DNA from: Eubacterium sp. UBA3279
Lineage (GTDB): Bacteria; Bacillota; Clostridia; Lachnospirales; Lachnospiraceae
Reading direction: 5' to 3'
DNA: 64,000 nt
Assembly (NCBI GenBank): GCA_002361775.1
Contig: DETV01000113.1
Location: 6,249 to 70,248, forward strand
The notes under the pieces are model-generated. The model ran no database searches and was not told the DNA's origin. It was given only the letters and a program-made list of their open reading frames with translations. The translations under genes and the position numbers were made by a program. Positions 18,738 to 27,519 of this stretch are shown here, piece by piece. How positions within the stretch are numbered: position 1 is the first letter of the stretch; each line of letters starts with the position of its first letter.

Positions 18738-20315
18738 ATGTCAGAGCATGACGAGGATCACAGTAAGGAACAGAATTTTTCAGAAGAACAGGAGACTTCG
18801 GAAAATACAAAAAAGAAAATGTCGAAAAAAAAGAAAGCGGTAATTGCAGGAATTGTAATACTTGGCATTTTGCTGGCAATAGCCGGTCTGGTATATTATG
18901 TGGGACACCGCTATTACGCAAAGACAAATTACGTTACTGATGAAGAAGCAACCCGCCAGATTGAAGAACAGAAGAAGCAGCAGGAAGAAGAGCAGCAGAA
19001 AGAGGAAGAACAGGAAGAAGAAGTGATAGATCCGGAATTACTGGAAGCGCAGCGAAATATGGAAAGATATGCTTCCACAGAGCCGATTACCACGGATGGA
19101 AATGTATATAATGTTCTTTTAGTAGGTCTGGATACCACAAAGGATAACTGGGTAGGAAATTCGGACTCCATGATACTGGTTTCTGTAAATTATCGCCTTC
19201 ACAAGATTTCCATGATTTCTCTCATGCGGGATCTCCATGTAAATATTCCGGGAGTGGGATACCGAAAATTAAATGCTGCGTATCCCAATGGCGGCGGTCC
19301 GCTGCTTACGCAGACGATTGAAGAAAATTTCAAGATAGATGTGGATCGATATGTGACAGTTGACTTTGGCGCTATGATTGATATTATTGATGAGATCGGA
19401 AAAATAGAGATTACATTCACGCAAAAAGAAGCTGAAAATGCAAATAAAAGTATTAAACAGCAGTGCAGGATTCTGGGAAAGAAATCAAAGAAATATCTCA
19501 TTCCGGGAGAGGGAACTTATGAATGCAACGGTATGCAGACGGTGGCTTATGCCCGGATACGAAAAGTAGGAAATTCCGACTATCAACGAACGGAGAGACA
19601 GCGGGAAGTCCTTATGAAGCTTCTGGAAAAGGTGAAAGAGATGAGTCTGGAGGATATGGACAGGCTGGCAACGCGGATTTTACCTATGTTAACCCATAAT
19701 ATTCCGGAAAGTGAATTCTGGGGATTGCTGGCGAAAGCGCCCACGCTTCTTTCGTATAATATTATTCAGGACAGAATTCCCTATGACGGTATGTTTCACA
19801 GTTATAACGGAAATCTGGTTCCGGATTCGGAAAGTACGATCCGCAAGTTAAAGGAAACCATATATGGAGCAGATATGCTGGATGAGGAGGGAAATGTGAT
19901 CACTCCTACACCTTCAGCTACTCCTCAGACCACCAATCAGCCATCGGTTGAAGAAGGGACAGTTACAGTAACGCCGGAACTTACCCAGAATCAGGAGGGA
20001 GAGGTACAAAATCCTCAGGTTCTTACTCCGGAAGTGGGAACAGGAGATCCTTCCGCTAAGTTATCAGCAGGAGCAGAACGGGATCGTCTGGCGCAGGAAA
20101 CTCTGGCTCAGGAGAAAAAAGCTGCGGTTATTGCCGATAATGTGCAGGGAGCTGCAGAGGAACAGGAAAACAAGCTGGAAAATGAACTCATCAGAAATCC
20201 TTATGAACGTCCGGTTTTTGTACTGAAAGTGCCGAATGCACCGGAAGAGAGACATAAAACTCTGGTGAATGGGAATTATCAGTGGATGAAGAAAAAAGTA
20301 AATCAGGGATTTTAA
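18738..20315 (+). CDS. LytR-CpsA-Psr (LCP) family cell-wall glycopolymer ligase
   Basis: A 525-residue membrane-anchored protein with a short charged cytoplasmic N-terminus, one helix at about residues 33-55 (AGIVILGILLAIAGLVYYVG) and a Glu/Gln coiled-coil stalk at about 70-100. The LCP domain covers about 110-360. Conserved LCP pieces are NSDSMILVSV, SLMRDLHVNIPG and RTERQREVLMKLL. LCP enzymes attach teichoic-acid-like or capsular polymers to peptidoglycan from lipid-linked precursors. A Thr/Pro-rich linker (about 390-445) and an Ala/Glu-rich C-terminal region extend beyond the usual domain. The gene is monocistronic between its own promoter and a large terminator. Confidence 0.93.
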   Translation: MSEHDEDHSKEQNFSEEQETSENTKKKMSKKKKAVIAGIVILGILLAIAGLVYYVGHRYYAKTNYVTDEEATRQIEEQKKQQEEEQQKEEEQEEEVIDPELLEAQRNMERYASTEPITTDGNVYNVLLVGLDTTKDNWVGNSDSMILVSVNYRLHKISMISLMRDLHVNIPGVGYRKLNAAYPNGGGPLLTQTIEENFKIDVDRYVTVDFGAMIDIIDEIGKIEITFTQKEAENANKSIKQQCRILGKKSKKYLIPGEGTYECNGMQTVAYARIRKVGNSDYQRTERQREVLMKLLEKVKEMSLEDMDRLATRILPMLTHNIPESEFWGLLAKAPTLLSYNIIQDRIPYDGMFHSYNGNLVPDSESTIRKLKETIYGADMLDEEGNVITPTPSATPQTTNQPSVEEGTVTVTPELTQNQEGEVQNPQVLTPEVGTGDPSAKLSAGAERDRLAQETLAQEKKAAVIADNVQGAAEEQENKLENELIRNPYERPVFVLKVPNAPEERHKTLVNGNYQWMKKKVNQGF

Positions 20316-20362
20316 CCCACAAAAAAAGAAGGAACGGCTGTTCCTTCTTTTTTTGTGGGTTA
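20314..20362. terminator. Large bidirectional-looking terminator
   Basis: A stem of about 22 pairs (AACCCACAAAAAAAGAAGG with its complement) closes on GGCT. The A- and T-rich arms could end transcription on either strand. It insulates the microcompartment locus from the LCP gene. Confidence 0.9.
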
Positions 20363-20388
20363 TTGTCTGCCGTGTTGTCCGAAAAAAA

Positions 20389-20443
20389 ACAAAAACCACA
20401 TAAAACCAAGGGGAAAACCCGGGGAAAACCAACATAAAACCAC
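20389..20443 (+). promoter_or_regulatory. Phased AAAACC repeat array, candidate operator of the GRE operon
   Basis: Five AAAACC units have their CC at 20396, 20406, 20418, 20429 and 20440, so the steps are 10, 12, 11 and 11 bases, one helical turn each. Two units extend to ACAAAAACCACA and ACATAAAACCACG. The array lies directly upstream of the -35 box. A related motif precedes fucA. Operator function, and binding by the DeoR protein encoded at 31964, is inferred. Confidence 0.6.
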
Positions 20444-20458
20444 GATTAAAATGTTGGT
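20428..20458. promoter_or_regulatory. Inverted repeat upstream of the GRE promoter
   Basis: ACCAACAT (20428-20435) and ATGTTGGT (20451-20458) form 8-base arms with 15 bases between, ending six bases before the -35 box and overlapping the AAAACC array. Confidence 0.4.
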
Positions 20459-20463
20459 TCTTG

Positions 20464-20492
20464 TTGACTTAAAAGGAGAAAAAGAGTATAAT
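20464..20492 (+). promoter_or_regulatory. SigA-type promoter of the GRE-activase operon
   Basis: TTGACT at 20464-20469 and a perfect TATAAT at 20487-20492 with a 17-base spacer. Confidence 0.85.
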
Positions 20493-20563
20493 AAAAAGAA
20501 TAATATATGAAGATATCAGGGGAATCCAACATTATACACAGAGGTTGCGGTGAAAGGAGTATT

Positions 20564-23089
20564 ATGAAACAGTTTGATAACAGAGAGATAGAAAAATCTC
20601 CGAGAATTTCCCGTCTGATCGATTGTTTGTTTGAGAATATGCCTGTGATTGAGTCGGCAAGAGCGGTTCTTTTAACGGAATCCTATAAACAAACAGAGGG
20701 AGAACCGATCATTGCCAGAAGAGCGAAAGCATTTGCTCATATTTTGGAGCATATACCCATTGTCATCCGGGAAGAAGAGTTGATTGTGGGCAGTACAACA
20801 ATAGCCCCCAGAGGATGCCAGACCTATCCGGAATTTTCATTTGAATGGCTGGAAGCAGAATTTGATACAGTGGCAACAAGGGAGGCTGATCCTTTTTACA
20901 TAGCGCCTGAGACAAAAGAAGAACTGCGGAAAGTGCATAAGTATTGGAAGGGAAAGACTACCAGTGAGCTGGCCACTTCTTACATGGCTCCGGAAGCGAT
21001 TCAAGGGATAGACCATCATATATTTACACCGGGAAATTATTTTTATAATGGTGTGGGTCATGTGACGGTACAGTATGAGAAGGTTTTGGAGAAAGGTTAT
21101 CTGGGGATTATTTCTCAGGCTTCGGAAGAACTGGAAAAATGCAGCGTGGGAGATGAAGATTATGCCAGAAGAACACAATTTTTAAAAGCGGTGATCATAA
21201 GCTGCCAGGCAGTTATACGATACGCAGCAAGATATGCAAAACTGGCCTGGGAGATGGCGGAAACCTGTGCTGACCAGCAGCGGAAGAAGGAGCTTATTCA
21301 GATTGCATCCAACTGTGAAAAAGTGCCGGCTCATGGAGCGGATACTTTTTGGGAAGCCTGCCAGTCTTTCTGGTTTGTGCAGCAGCTTTTGCAGATAGAA
21401 TCCAGTGGTCACTCCATCTCTCCGGGAAGATTCGATCAGTATATGTATCCTTATTATAAAAAAGATATGGAACGGGGAGCGATCACAAGAGAATTTGCTC
21501 AGGAACTGATGGATTGTGTATGGGTGAAGTTAAATGATCTGAATAAGTGCAGAGATGCAGAATCGGCAAAAGGTTTTGCCGGATATAGCCTGTTTCAGAA
21601 TCTGATTGCGGGAGGGCAGGATAAAGACGGAATGGATGTGACAAATGATTTGTCATTTATGTGTATTCAGGCTTCCATGCACGTACATCTTCCCCAGCCA
21701 TCTTTTTGCGTGAGAGTATGGAATGGAAGTCCACATGAATTTTTGATCAAGGCGGCAGAACTTACCAGAAGCGGTCTGGGACAGCCGGCGTATTATAATG
21801 ATGAAGTAATTATTCCTTCACTGGTAAGCCGGGGACTGACGTTACAGGATGCCAGAGAATATAACATTATTGGCTGTGTGGAACCACAGAAAGCAGGAAA
21901 AACAGAAGGGTGGCATGACGCGGCATTTTTCAATATGTGCCGTCCGCTGGAGCTGGTATTTTCCGATGGCATGGATCAGGGAGAACAGATTAGTATCCAC
22001 ACGGGAAATGTGGAAGAAATGGAAAGTTTCGAAGAATTTTATGATGCATATAAAAAACAATCCCGTTATTGCATCGAATTAATGGTAAATGCAAACAATG
22101 CCATTGATGTGGCTCACGCAGAAAGATGTCCTCTTCCTTACCTTTCCTGTATGGTAGAAGATTGTATACGCAGAGGAAAAACGGTGCAGGAAGGGGGAGC
22201 GGTATATAATTTCACAGGTCCTCAGGGATTTGGCGTGGCAAATATGGCGGATTCCCTTTATGCTGTGCGTCAACTGGTTTATCAGGAAGGGAAGTTTTCC
22301 ATGAGAGAACTAAAAGAAGCGCTGGAGTGGAATTACGGTGAAGGATTTGACCATATTACCGCAGCCAGTGTGGCATCCCGGGCGGCGCGGGATATGGCAA
22401 AAGCGGGAAAAACCATGAGTCAGGAACAAATAGAAGAAATTGTGAAAACAGTTCTTACTATGGAACCAGCTCCGGATAAGAAGAAAAGATACCAGGAAAT
22501 CCGCCGGATGATAGAAGAAATCCCAAAATTTGGAAATGATATTCCGGAAGTGGACAGATTTGCCAGAGATGTGGCTTATACGTATACAAGACCTTTAGAG
22601 GAGTACAAAAATCCAAGAGGAGGACAGTTCCAGGCGGGACTTTACCCGGTATCAGCCAATGTACCTCTGGGAGCGCAGACGGGAGCGACACCGGATGGAA
22701 GGCTGGCGCATACACCTGTGGCAGATGGAGTTTCCCCGTCGGCGGGAAAAGATGTGAACGGACCTACAGCGGCTGCAAATTCAGTGGCCAGACTGGATCA
22801 TTACATTGCCTCCAACGGAACTTTATTTAATCAGAAGTTTCATCCATCTGCGTTAAGCGGAAGAGAAGGATTGGAGAAATTTGTGGCTTTGATCCGGGCC
22901 TACTTCGATCAGAAAGGAAGCCATATGCAGTTTAATGTGGTGAGCAGGGAAACGTTGGTGGATGCTCAGAAACATCCGGAAAATTATAAACATCTGGTAG
23001 TGAGGGTGGCAGGGTACAGCGCTTTATTTACCACCTTATCCAGATCTTTGCAGGATGATATTATCCGCAGAACGGAACAGGGGTTCTGA
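20564..23089 (+). CDS. Glycyl-radical diol dehydratase (B12-independent propanediol/glycerol dehydratase)
   Basis: An 841-residue glycyl-radical enzyme. The thiyl Cys438 and Glu440 lie in GCVEP, Asp452 in EGWHDAAFF, and the radical glycine is Gly817 in RVAGYS, 24 residues from the end. The Cys-to-Asp distance of 14, GHVTVQY and SSGHSISPGRFDQY match the active site of glycerol dehydratase (His164, His281, Ser282, Cys433, Glu435, Asp447). It should therefore eliminate water from a vicinal diol, and the fucose-type locus makes 1,2-propanediol to propionaldehyde likeliest. I chose the ATG at 20564, with AAAGGAG before it, over an in-frame ATG 57 bases upstream. It starts directly with the catalytic domain and shows no encapsulation-peptide helix. 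The stop codon is one base before the activase start. Confidence 0.92.
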   Translation: MKQFDNREIEKSPRISRLIDCLFENMPVIESARAVLLTESYKQTEGEPIIARRAKAFAHILEHIPIVIREEELIVGSTTIAPRGCQTYPEFSFEWLEAEFDTVATREADPFYIAPETKEELRKVHKYWKGKTTSELATSYMAPEAIQGIDHHIFTPGNYFYNGVGHVTVQYEKVLEKGYLGIISQASEELEKCSVGDEDYARRTQFLKAVIISCQAVIRYAARYAKLAWEMAETCADQQRKKELIQIASNCEKVPAHGADTFWEACQSFWFVQQLLQIESSGHSISPGRFDQYMYPYYKKDMERGAITREFAQELMDCVWVKLNDLNKCRDAESAKGFAGYSLFQNLIAGGQDKDGMDVTNDLSFMCIQASMHVHLPQPSFCVRVWNGSPHEFLIKAAELTRSGLGQPAYYNDEVIIPSLVSRGLTLQDAREYNIIGCVEPQKAGKTEGWHDAAFFNMCRPLELVFSDGMDQGEQISIHTGNVEEMESFEEFYDAYKKQSRYCIELMVNANNAIDVAHAERCPLPYLSCMVEDCIRRGKTVQEGGAVYNFTGPQGFGVANMADSLYAVRQLVYQEGKFSMRELKEALEWNYGEGFDHITAASVASRAARDMAKAGKTMSQEQIEEIVKTVLTMEPAPDKKKRYQEIRRMIEEIPKFGNDIPEVDRFARDVAYTYTRPLEEYKNPRGGQFQAGLYPVSANVPLGAQTGATPDGRLAHTPVADGVSPSAGKDVNGPTAAANSVARLDHYIASNGTLFNQKFHPSALSGREGLEKFVALIRAYFDQKGSHMQFNVVSRETLVDAQKHPENYKHLVVRVAGYSALFTTLSRSLQDDIIRRTEQGF

Positions 23090-23090
23090 T

Positions 23091-23882
23091 ATGACACATT
23101 GGGAGACAAAAGGAAGAATTTTTGATATTCAGAGATTTTCCATTCATGACGGACCGGGAATCCGGACGATTGTATTTCTGAAAGGATGCGTGCTTCGGTG
23201 CAAATGGTGCTGTAATCCGGAATCTCAGGAATACAGAATCCAAAAGATGATGGTTCAGGGGGAAGAAAAAATAATCGGAAAAGATGTTACAGTGGAAGAG
23301 GTAATGGAAACTGTGGAAAAGGACCGGCCTTATTATCAGCGGTCAGGAGGGGGGCTTACCCTTTCGGGAGGCGAAAGTCTCTGTCAGCCGGATTTTGCAA
23401 GAGATTTATTGAGGGCGGCAAAAGAAAGAGGCATCAATACTGCTCTGGAAAGTATGGGATGCGCGCCGTTTTCGGTGATAGAAGAGATTCTTCCTTATCT
23501 GGATACCTATCTTTTGGATATCAAACACATGGACGGAGAAAAACACAGAGAATTTACAGGGCGTTCCAATGAATTAATGTTGGAAAATGCAGAAAAGATT
23601 GCGGTTACGGGAAAAACAAATCTGGTGATCCGGGTACCTGTGATTCCCGGGTTTAATTGCACAAAAAAAGAGATACAGGATATTGCCGTTTTTGCTGACC
23701 GGCTTGCGGGAGTGAAGAAAATTCACCTTCTTCCTTATCACAGACTGGGACAGGACAAATATGAAGGTCTGGGAAGAAAATACGAACTGGAAAGATTGCT
23801 TCCACCGGAAAACGGGCAGATGGAAGAACTGAGAGAGGCAGTAAGGATGGTGTCGGATTTAGAATGTCAGATAGGAGGTTGA
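23091..23882 (+). CDS. Glycyl-radical enzyme activase (radical SAM), minimal form
   Basis: A 263-residue radical-SAM enzyme that installs the glycyl radical on the preceding dehydratase. The [4Fe-4S] motif is CX3CX2C at Cys33, Cys37 and Cys40 (GCVLRCKWC). The GGE motif for SAM binding is in LTLSGGES. The FxxHDGPGIRT start (FSIHDGPGIRT) is typical of activases. Activases of glycerol dehydratase and choline lyase usually carry an extra ferredoxin-like insert with two clusters after the first motif. Here the chain goes straight from CNPESQ to the SAM region without the extra cysteines, as in pyruvate formate-lyase activase. The ATG at 23091 is preceded by an AGGGG site inside the dehydratase end, so translation is coupled. 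Confidence 0.93.
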   Translation: MTHWETKGRIFDIQRFSIHDGPGIRTIVFLKGCVLRCKWCCNPESQEYRIQKMMVQGEEKIIGKDVTVEEVMETVEKDRPYYQRSGGGLTLSGGESLCQPDFARDLLRAAKERGINTALESMGCAPFSVIEEILPYLDTYLLDIKHMDGEKHREFTGRSNELMLENAEKIAVTGKTNLVIRVPVIPGFNCTKKEIQDIAVFADRLAGVKKIHLLPYHRLGQDKYEGLGRKYELERLLPPENGQMEELREAVRMVSDLECQIGG

Positions 23883-23886
23883 TCGG

Positions 23887-23941
23887 AAAAACAACAAAAA
23901 CCACACAAGTATTTCCAAGAAAACAACAAAAAACCACAAAA
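23887..23941 (+). promoter_or_regulatory. Paired ACAACAAAAACCACA repeats, candidate operator of the fucA-BMC operon
   Basis: ACAACAAAAACCACA begins at 23891 and ACAACAAAAAACCACA at 23923; their CC dinucleotides are 33 bases apart, three helical turns. The motif is the one seen before the GRE operon. It sits immediately before the -35 box. No terminator is visible between the activase stop and these repeats, so some read-through from the GRE operon is likely. Confidence 0.62.
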
Positions 23942-23946
23942 CTATG

Positions 23947-23975
23947 TTGACAAAGTGGGCCTATAAGGGTATCAT
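23947..23975 (+). promoter_or_regulatory. SigA-type promoter of the fucA-BMC operon
   Basis: A perfect TTGACA (23947-23952) and TATCAT (23970-23975), spacer 17 bases, 49 bases before the fucA start. Confidence 0.82.
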
Positions 23976-24024
23976 GTCAATAGAAACCAAAGAAACCAAA
24001 ATTTGTTTCAGGAGGAAAATTATA

Positions 24025-24834
24025 ATGATGAACGAATTTGAAATCAAGAAGATGATGTGTGACATTGGAAAACGTGTTTACAACCGTAACATGGTCGCAG
24101 CAAACGATGGAAACTTTTCTGTAAAACTGAATGATGATGAATTTCTGTGTACACCTACAGGAGTATCAAAAGGATTTATGACTCCAGAGTATATTTGTAA
24201 AGTAAACAGAAAAGGTGAAGTAATCCAGGCAAATCCAGGATTCCGTCCTTCATCTGAAATTAAAATGCATATGCGTGTATATGAGAAGAGACCGGATGTA
24301 GGCGCTGTAGTACATGCTCATCCTTCTTTTGCAACCAGCTTTGCTATTGCAGGTATTCCGCTGACACAGCCGATCATGCCGGAAGCAGTTATCGCTCTGG
24401 GATGCGTGCCGATAGCTGAGTATGGTACACCTTCTACAAATGAAATTCCGGATAATCTGGAAAAATATCTTCCATATTACGATGCAGTTCTTCTTGAGAG
24501 CCATGGAGCCCTTACCTGGTCTACAGACCTGATGGCTGCATATCTGAAAATGGAATCTGTAGAGTTTTATGCAGAACTTCTGTACAAATCAAAAATGTTG
24601 GGCGGACCAAAGGAATTTGATAAAGAGCAGATCGCAAAACTGTATGAAATCAGAAGAAAAATGGGTCTTCCGGGAAAACATCCGGCAAACCTGTGTGCAG
24701 AACTGAACGGAGCCGGAAACGGATGTCATTCCTGCCCAAGCTGTAGCTGCACAGAAACTTCTTGTACAGAACCTAACAAAGATATGGTTGCTGAGATCAC
24801 AAGAAAAGTTATGGAACAATTGGGAATGAAATAA
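24025..24834 (+). CDS. fucA: L-fuculose-1-phosphate aldolase with C-terminal encapsulation peptide
   Basis: A class II aldolase of about 269 residues that splits fuculose-1-P (and possibly rhamnulose-1-P) to DHAP and L-lactaldehyde, the source of 1,2-propanediol. Zn ligands are His97 and His99 (VHAHPS) and His160 (ESHGALTW). The family usually ends near residue 215-220. Here the chain continues through a cysteine-rich linker (six Cys in 14 residues, CHSCPSCSC then TETSC) into an amphipathic 20-residue helix, NKDMVAEITRKVMEQLG, with the look of a BMC encapsulation peptide. It starts at ATG 24025 (or 24028) after CAGGAGG. A longer reading from 23944 would overlap the promoter and is unlikely. 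First gene of the long shell operon. Confidence 0.92.
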   Translation: MMNEFEIKKMMCDIGKRVYNRNMVAANDGNFSVKLNDDEFLCTPTGVSKGFMTPEYICKVNRKGEVIQANPGFRPSSEIKMHMRVYEKRPDVGAVVHAHPSFATSFAIAGIPLTQPIMPEAVIALGCVPIAEYGTPSTNEIPDNLEKYLPYYDAVLLESHGALTWSTDLMAAYLKMESVEFYAELLYKSKMLGGPKEFDKEQIAKLYEIRRKMGLPGKHPANLCAELNGAGNGCHSCPSCSCTETSCTEPNKDMVAEITRKVMEQLGMK

Positions 24835-24860
24835 TTCTGGTGAAAAGGGAGGTAATTCTC

Positions 24861-26249
24861 GTGCCAATAAATGAAAATATGGTTCAGGACATTGTTCAGG
24901 AAGTGTTGGCAAAGATGCAGATTCAGGAAGCCCCCACAGGGAAACATGGTGTGTTTAAAGATATGAACGAAGCCATTGAAGCTGCAAAAACAGCACAGCG
25001 GACTGTCAGAAAAATGTCCATGGATCAAAGAGAAAAAATCATTTCCATTATCCGGAAGAAAATCTGTGAAAATGCAGAAACTCTGGCACGTATGGGCGTA
25101 GAAGAGACGGGAATGGGAAATGTGGGAGATAAGATCCTGAAACATCGTCTGGTGGCTGAAAAGACACCGGGAACAGAGGATATTACCACAACAGCCTGGT
25201 CGGGAGACAGAGGTTTGACTCTGATCGAAATGGGACCTTTTGGTGTGATCGGAGCAATTACTCCGTGTACCAATCCCAGCGAGACTGTGCTGTGCAATAC
25301 CATGGGTATGCTGGCAGGAGGAAATACTGTAGTATTTAATCCTCATCCGGCGGCAATTAAAACATCTATTTATGCTATTAATCTTTTAAATGAGGCGTCC
25401 TTAGAAGGCGGCGGACCGGATAATATTGCCTGTACTGTAGAGAAACCTACGTTAGAGACAAGTGATATTATGATGAAGCATAAAGATATTCCGCTGATCG
25501 CTGCCACAGGTGGTCCCGGAGTGGTGACAGCAGTACTCTCTTCAGGAAAGAGAGGAATCGGAGCAGGGGCAGGAAATCCTCCGGCGCTGGTGGATGAGAC
25601 TGCCGATATCAGAAAAGCAGCTCAGGATATTGTAAACGGCTGTGTATTTGATAACAATCTGCCCTGTATCGCAGAAAAAGAAATCGTAGCAGTTTCTTCC
25701 GTTGTGGATGAACTGATGCATTATATGGTAACAGAACAGGGATGCTATCTGGCTTCAAAAGAAGAGCAGGATGCACTGACAGCAGTAGTTCTTGCGGGAG
25801 GCCGTCTGAATCGTAAATGTGTGGGAAGAGATGCGAAAACTCTTCTTTCCATGATCGGTGTGGAGGCGCCGGATAATATCCGTTGTATTACATTTGAAGG
25901 ACCGAAGGAGCATCCTCTGATCGCAGAAGAGCTTATGATGCCGATCCTGGGTGTGGTAAGAGCGAAAGATTTTGAAGATGCTGTGGAACAGGCAGTCTGG
26001 CTGGAGCATGGCAATCGTCACTCTGCTCATATCCATTCCAAAAACATTGACAATATTACTACATACGCAAAAGCAATCGATACGGCTATTCTGGTAAAAA
26101 ATGCCCCGTCTTATGCGGCGTTGGGATTTGGCGGTGAAGGATACTGTACATTTACCATTGCCAGCCGTACGGGAGAAGGTCTGACCAGCGCAAGCACCTT
26201 TACAAAGAGAAGAAGATGTGTTATGTCAGACAGTTTGTGTATTCGTTGA
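24861..26249 (+). CDS. pduP: CoA-acylating propionaldehyde dehydrogenase (PduP-type)
   Basis: A 462-residue aldehyde dehydrogenase that converts propionaldehyde, NAD+ and CoA to propionyl-CoA inside the microcompartment. The catalytic Cys269 lies in NNLPCIAEKE, as in PduP/EutE. The first 20 residues (INENMVQDIVQEVLAKMQI) form the predicted encapsulation helix, followed by a short linker. I chose the GTG at 24861, eight bases after GGGAGG, because an upstream GTG at 24840 would place the ribosome site inside the coding region. It follows fucA by 26 bases and precedes an alcohol dehydrogenase by 15, giving the oxidising and reducing arms of propionaldehyde disproportionation. Confidence 0.94.
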   Translation: MPINENMVQDIVQEVLAKMQIQEAPTGKHGVFKDMNEAIEAAKTAQRTVRKMSMDQREKIISIIRKKICENAETLARMGVEETGMGNVGDKILKHRLVAEKTPGTEDITTTAWSGDRGLTLIEMGPFGVIGAITPCTNPSETVLCNTMGMLAGGNTVVFNPHPAAIKTSIYAINLLNEASLEGGGPDNIACTVEKPTLETSDIMMKHKDIPLIAATGGPGVVTAVLSSGKRGIGAGAGNPPALVDETADIRKAAQDIVNGCVFDNNLPCIAEKEIVAVSSVVDELMHYMVTEQGCYLASKEEQDALTAVVLAGGRLNRKCVGRDAKTLLSMIGVEAPDNIRCITFEGPKEHPLIAEELMMPILGVVRAKDFEDAVEQAVWLEHGNRHSAHIHSKNIDNITTYAKAIDTAILVKNAPSYAALGFGGEGYCTFTIASRTGEGLTSASTFTKRRRCVMSDSLCIR

Positions 26250-26264
26250 TCAGGAGGAGATAAC

Positions 26265-27491
26265 ATGGACGCAAATATCAATATTGAAGAGATTGTGAAA
26301 CAGGTTCTGGCTGGAATGACCGGCAATACTCCTGCAGCAGCACCGGCAGCATCCGCTCCTGTATCCACAGGAAGCATTCCGAAAACTGCACATGTGGCTA
26401 TGCTGACAGGTCTGGAACATTTTGATGTAAAAGAATATCCCATGCCGGAAGTAGGCGATGATGATATTCTGGTAAGAGTGGAAGGCTGCGGCGTGTGCGG
26501 TACAGACGCTCATGAATTTAAGAGAGATCCATTTGGACTGATTCCGGTAGCACTGGGCCATGAAGGTACAGGGGAAATCATTAAAATGGGTAAAAATGTT
26601 AAGAAAGATTCCGCAGGAAAAGATCTGAAGATAGGTGATAAAGTTGTTACCTGTATGATCTTTAAAGATAATCCGGATATTACCATGTACGATCTGAATA
26701 AACAGAACGTGGGCGGAGCTGATGTATACGGACTTCTCCCGGATGATGATGTTCATCTGAATGGATGGTTTTCTGATTATATACTGATCCGTGGTGGTTC
26801 TACTGTATTTAACGTAAGCGATCTTGATCTGGATTCCCGTATTCTGATCGAGCCTTGCGCCGTTTTGATCCACGCAGTAGAAAGAGCAAAAACAACAGGT
26901 ATCTTAAGATTCAACAGTCGTGTTGTTGTTCAGGGATGCGGACCGATTGGTCTGATCTGTATCGCAATTCTCAGAACTATGGGAATTGAAAATATTACTG
27001 CTGTAGACGGAAATGAAATGCGTCTGGGCTTTGCAAAAGAAATGGGTGCAACAGAGACTGTAAACTTTATGGAACATAAAGGAATCGAAGCACTGACAGC
27101 AGCAGTGGAAGCAAGTTTTGGCGGACATCCCGCAGATTTTGGATTCCAGTGTACAGGTTCTCCTGTAGCTCATGCAAATATTTACAAATTCATCCGCAAC
27201 GGCGGTGGACTTTGCGAACTGGGATTCTTCATTAACGGTGGAGATGCAACTATTAATCCACACTTTGATATCTGTTCCAAGGAATTAACTATGGTAGGCT
27301 CCTGGGTTTATACTCTGAGAGATTACGCAACTACCTTTGATTTCCTGAAGAGAGCAAAAGGAATCGGACTTCCTCTGGAAAAACTGATCACTCACAGATT
27401 TGCTCTGGAAGATATCAATGAAGCGCTTCAGACAAACCTTGCTATGAAGGGATTGAAAATCGCCATCGTAAATGATGCGAAAAACAGATAA
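26265..27491 (+). CDS. Zinc-type (MDR) alcohol dehydrogenase with N-terminal encapsulation peptide
   Basis: A 408-residue medium-chain dehydrogenase/reductase. Residues 1-19 (DANINIEEIVKQVLAGM) look like an encapsulation helix and are joined by an Ala/Pro-rich linker (about 20-37) to the enzyme. The catalytic zinc region GCGVCGTD (Cys75/Cys78) and GHEGTG are present, and the nucleotide fold shows QGCGPIGL. The lobe that normally holds four structural-zinc cysteines has only one visible Cys (VVTCMIF), so the structural zinc is probably lost. Its likely task is to reduce aldehyde to alcohol (propionaldehyde to 1-propanol, or lactaldehyde to 1,2-propanediol) and recycle NAD+ in the shell. A second, iron-type alcohol dehydrogenase (pduQ) lies downstream. 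Confidence 0.85.
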   Translation: MDANINIEEIVKQVLAGMTGNTPAAAPAASAPVSTGSIPKTAHVAMLTGLEHFDVKEYPMPEVGDDDILVRVEGCGVCGTDAHEFKRDPFGLIPVALGHEGTGEIIKMGKNVKKDSAGKDLKIGDKVVTCMIFKDNPDITMYDLNKQNVGGADVYGLLPDDDVHLNGWFSDYILIRGGSTVFNVSDLDLDSRILIEPCAVLIHAVERAKTTGILRFNSRVVVQGCGPIGLICIAILRTMGIENITAVDGNEMRLGFAKEMGATETVNFMEHKGIEALTAAVEASFGGHPADFGFQCTGSPVAHANIYKFIRNGGGLCELGFFINGGDATINPHFDICSKELTMVGSWVYTLRDYATTFDFLKRAKGIGLPLEKLITHRFALEDINEALQTNLAMKGLKIAIVNDAKNR

Positions 27492-27519
27492 GAAATCCTG
27501 TGTGTAAAGGAGAGAACAG

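Noticed and set aside
23055..23090. Earlier start for the activase
   Set aside because: It would overlap the dehydratase end and add 12 residues unlike any activase N-terminus; ATG 23091 is better placed.
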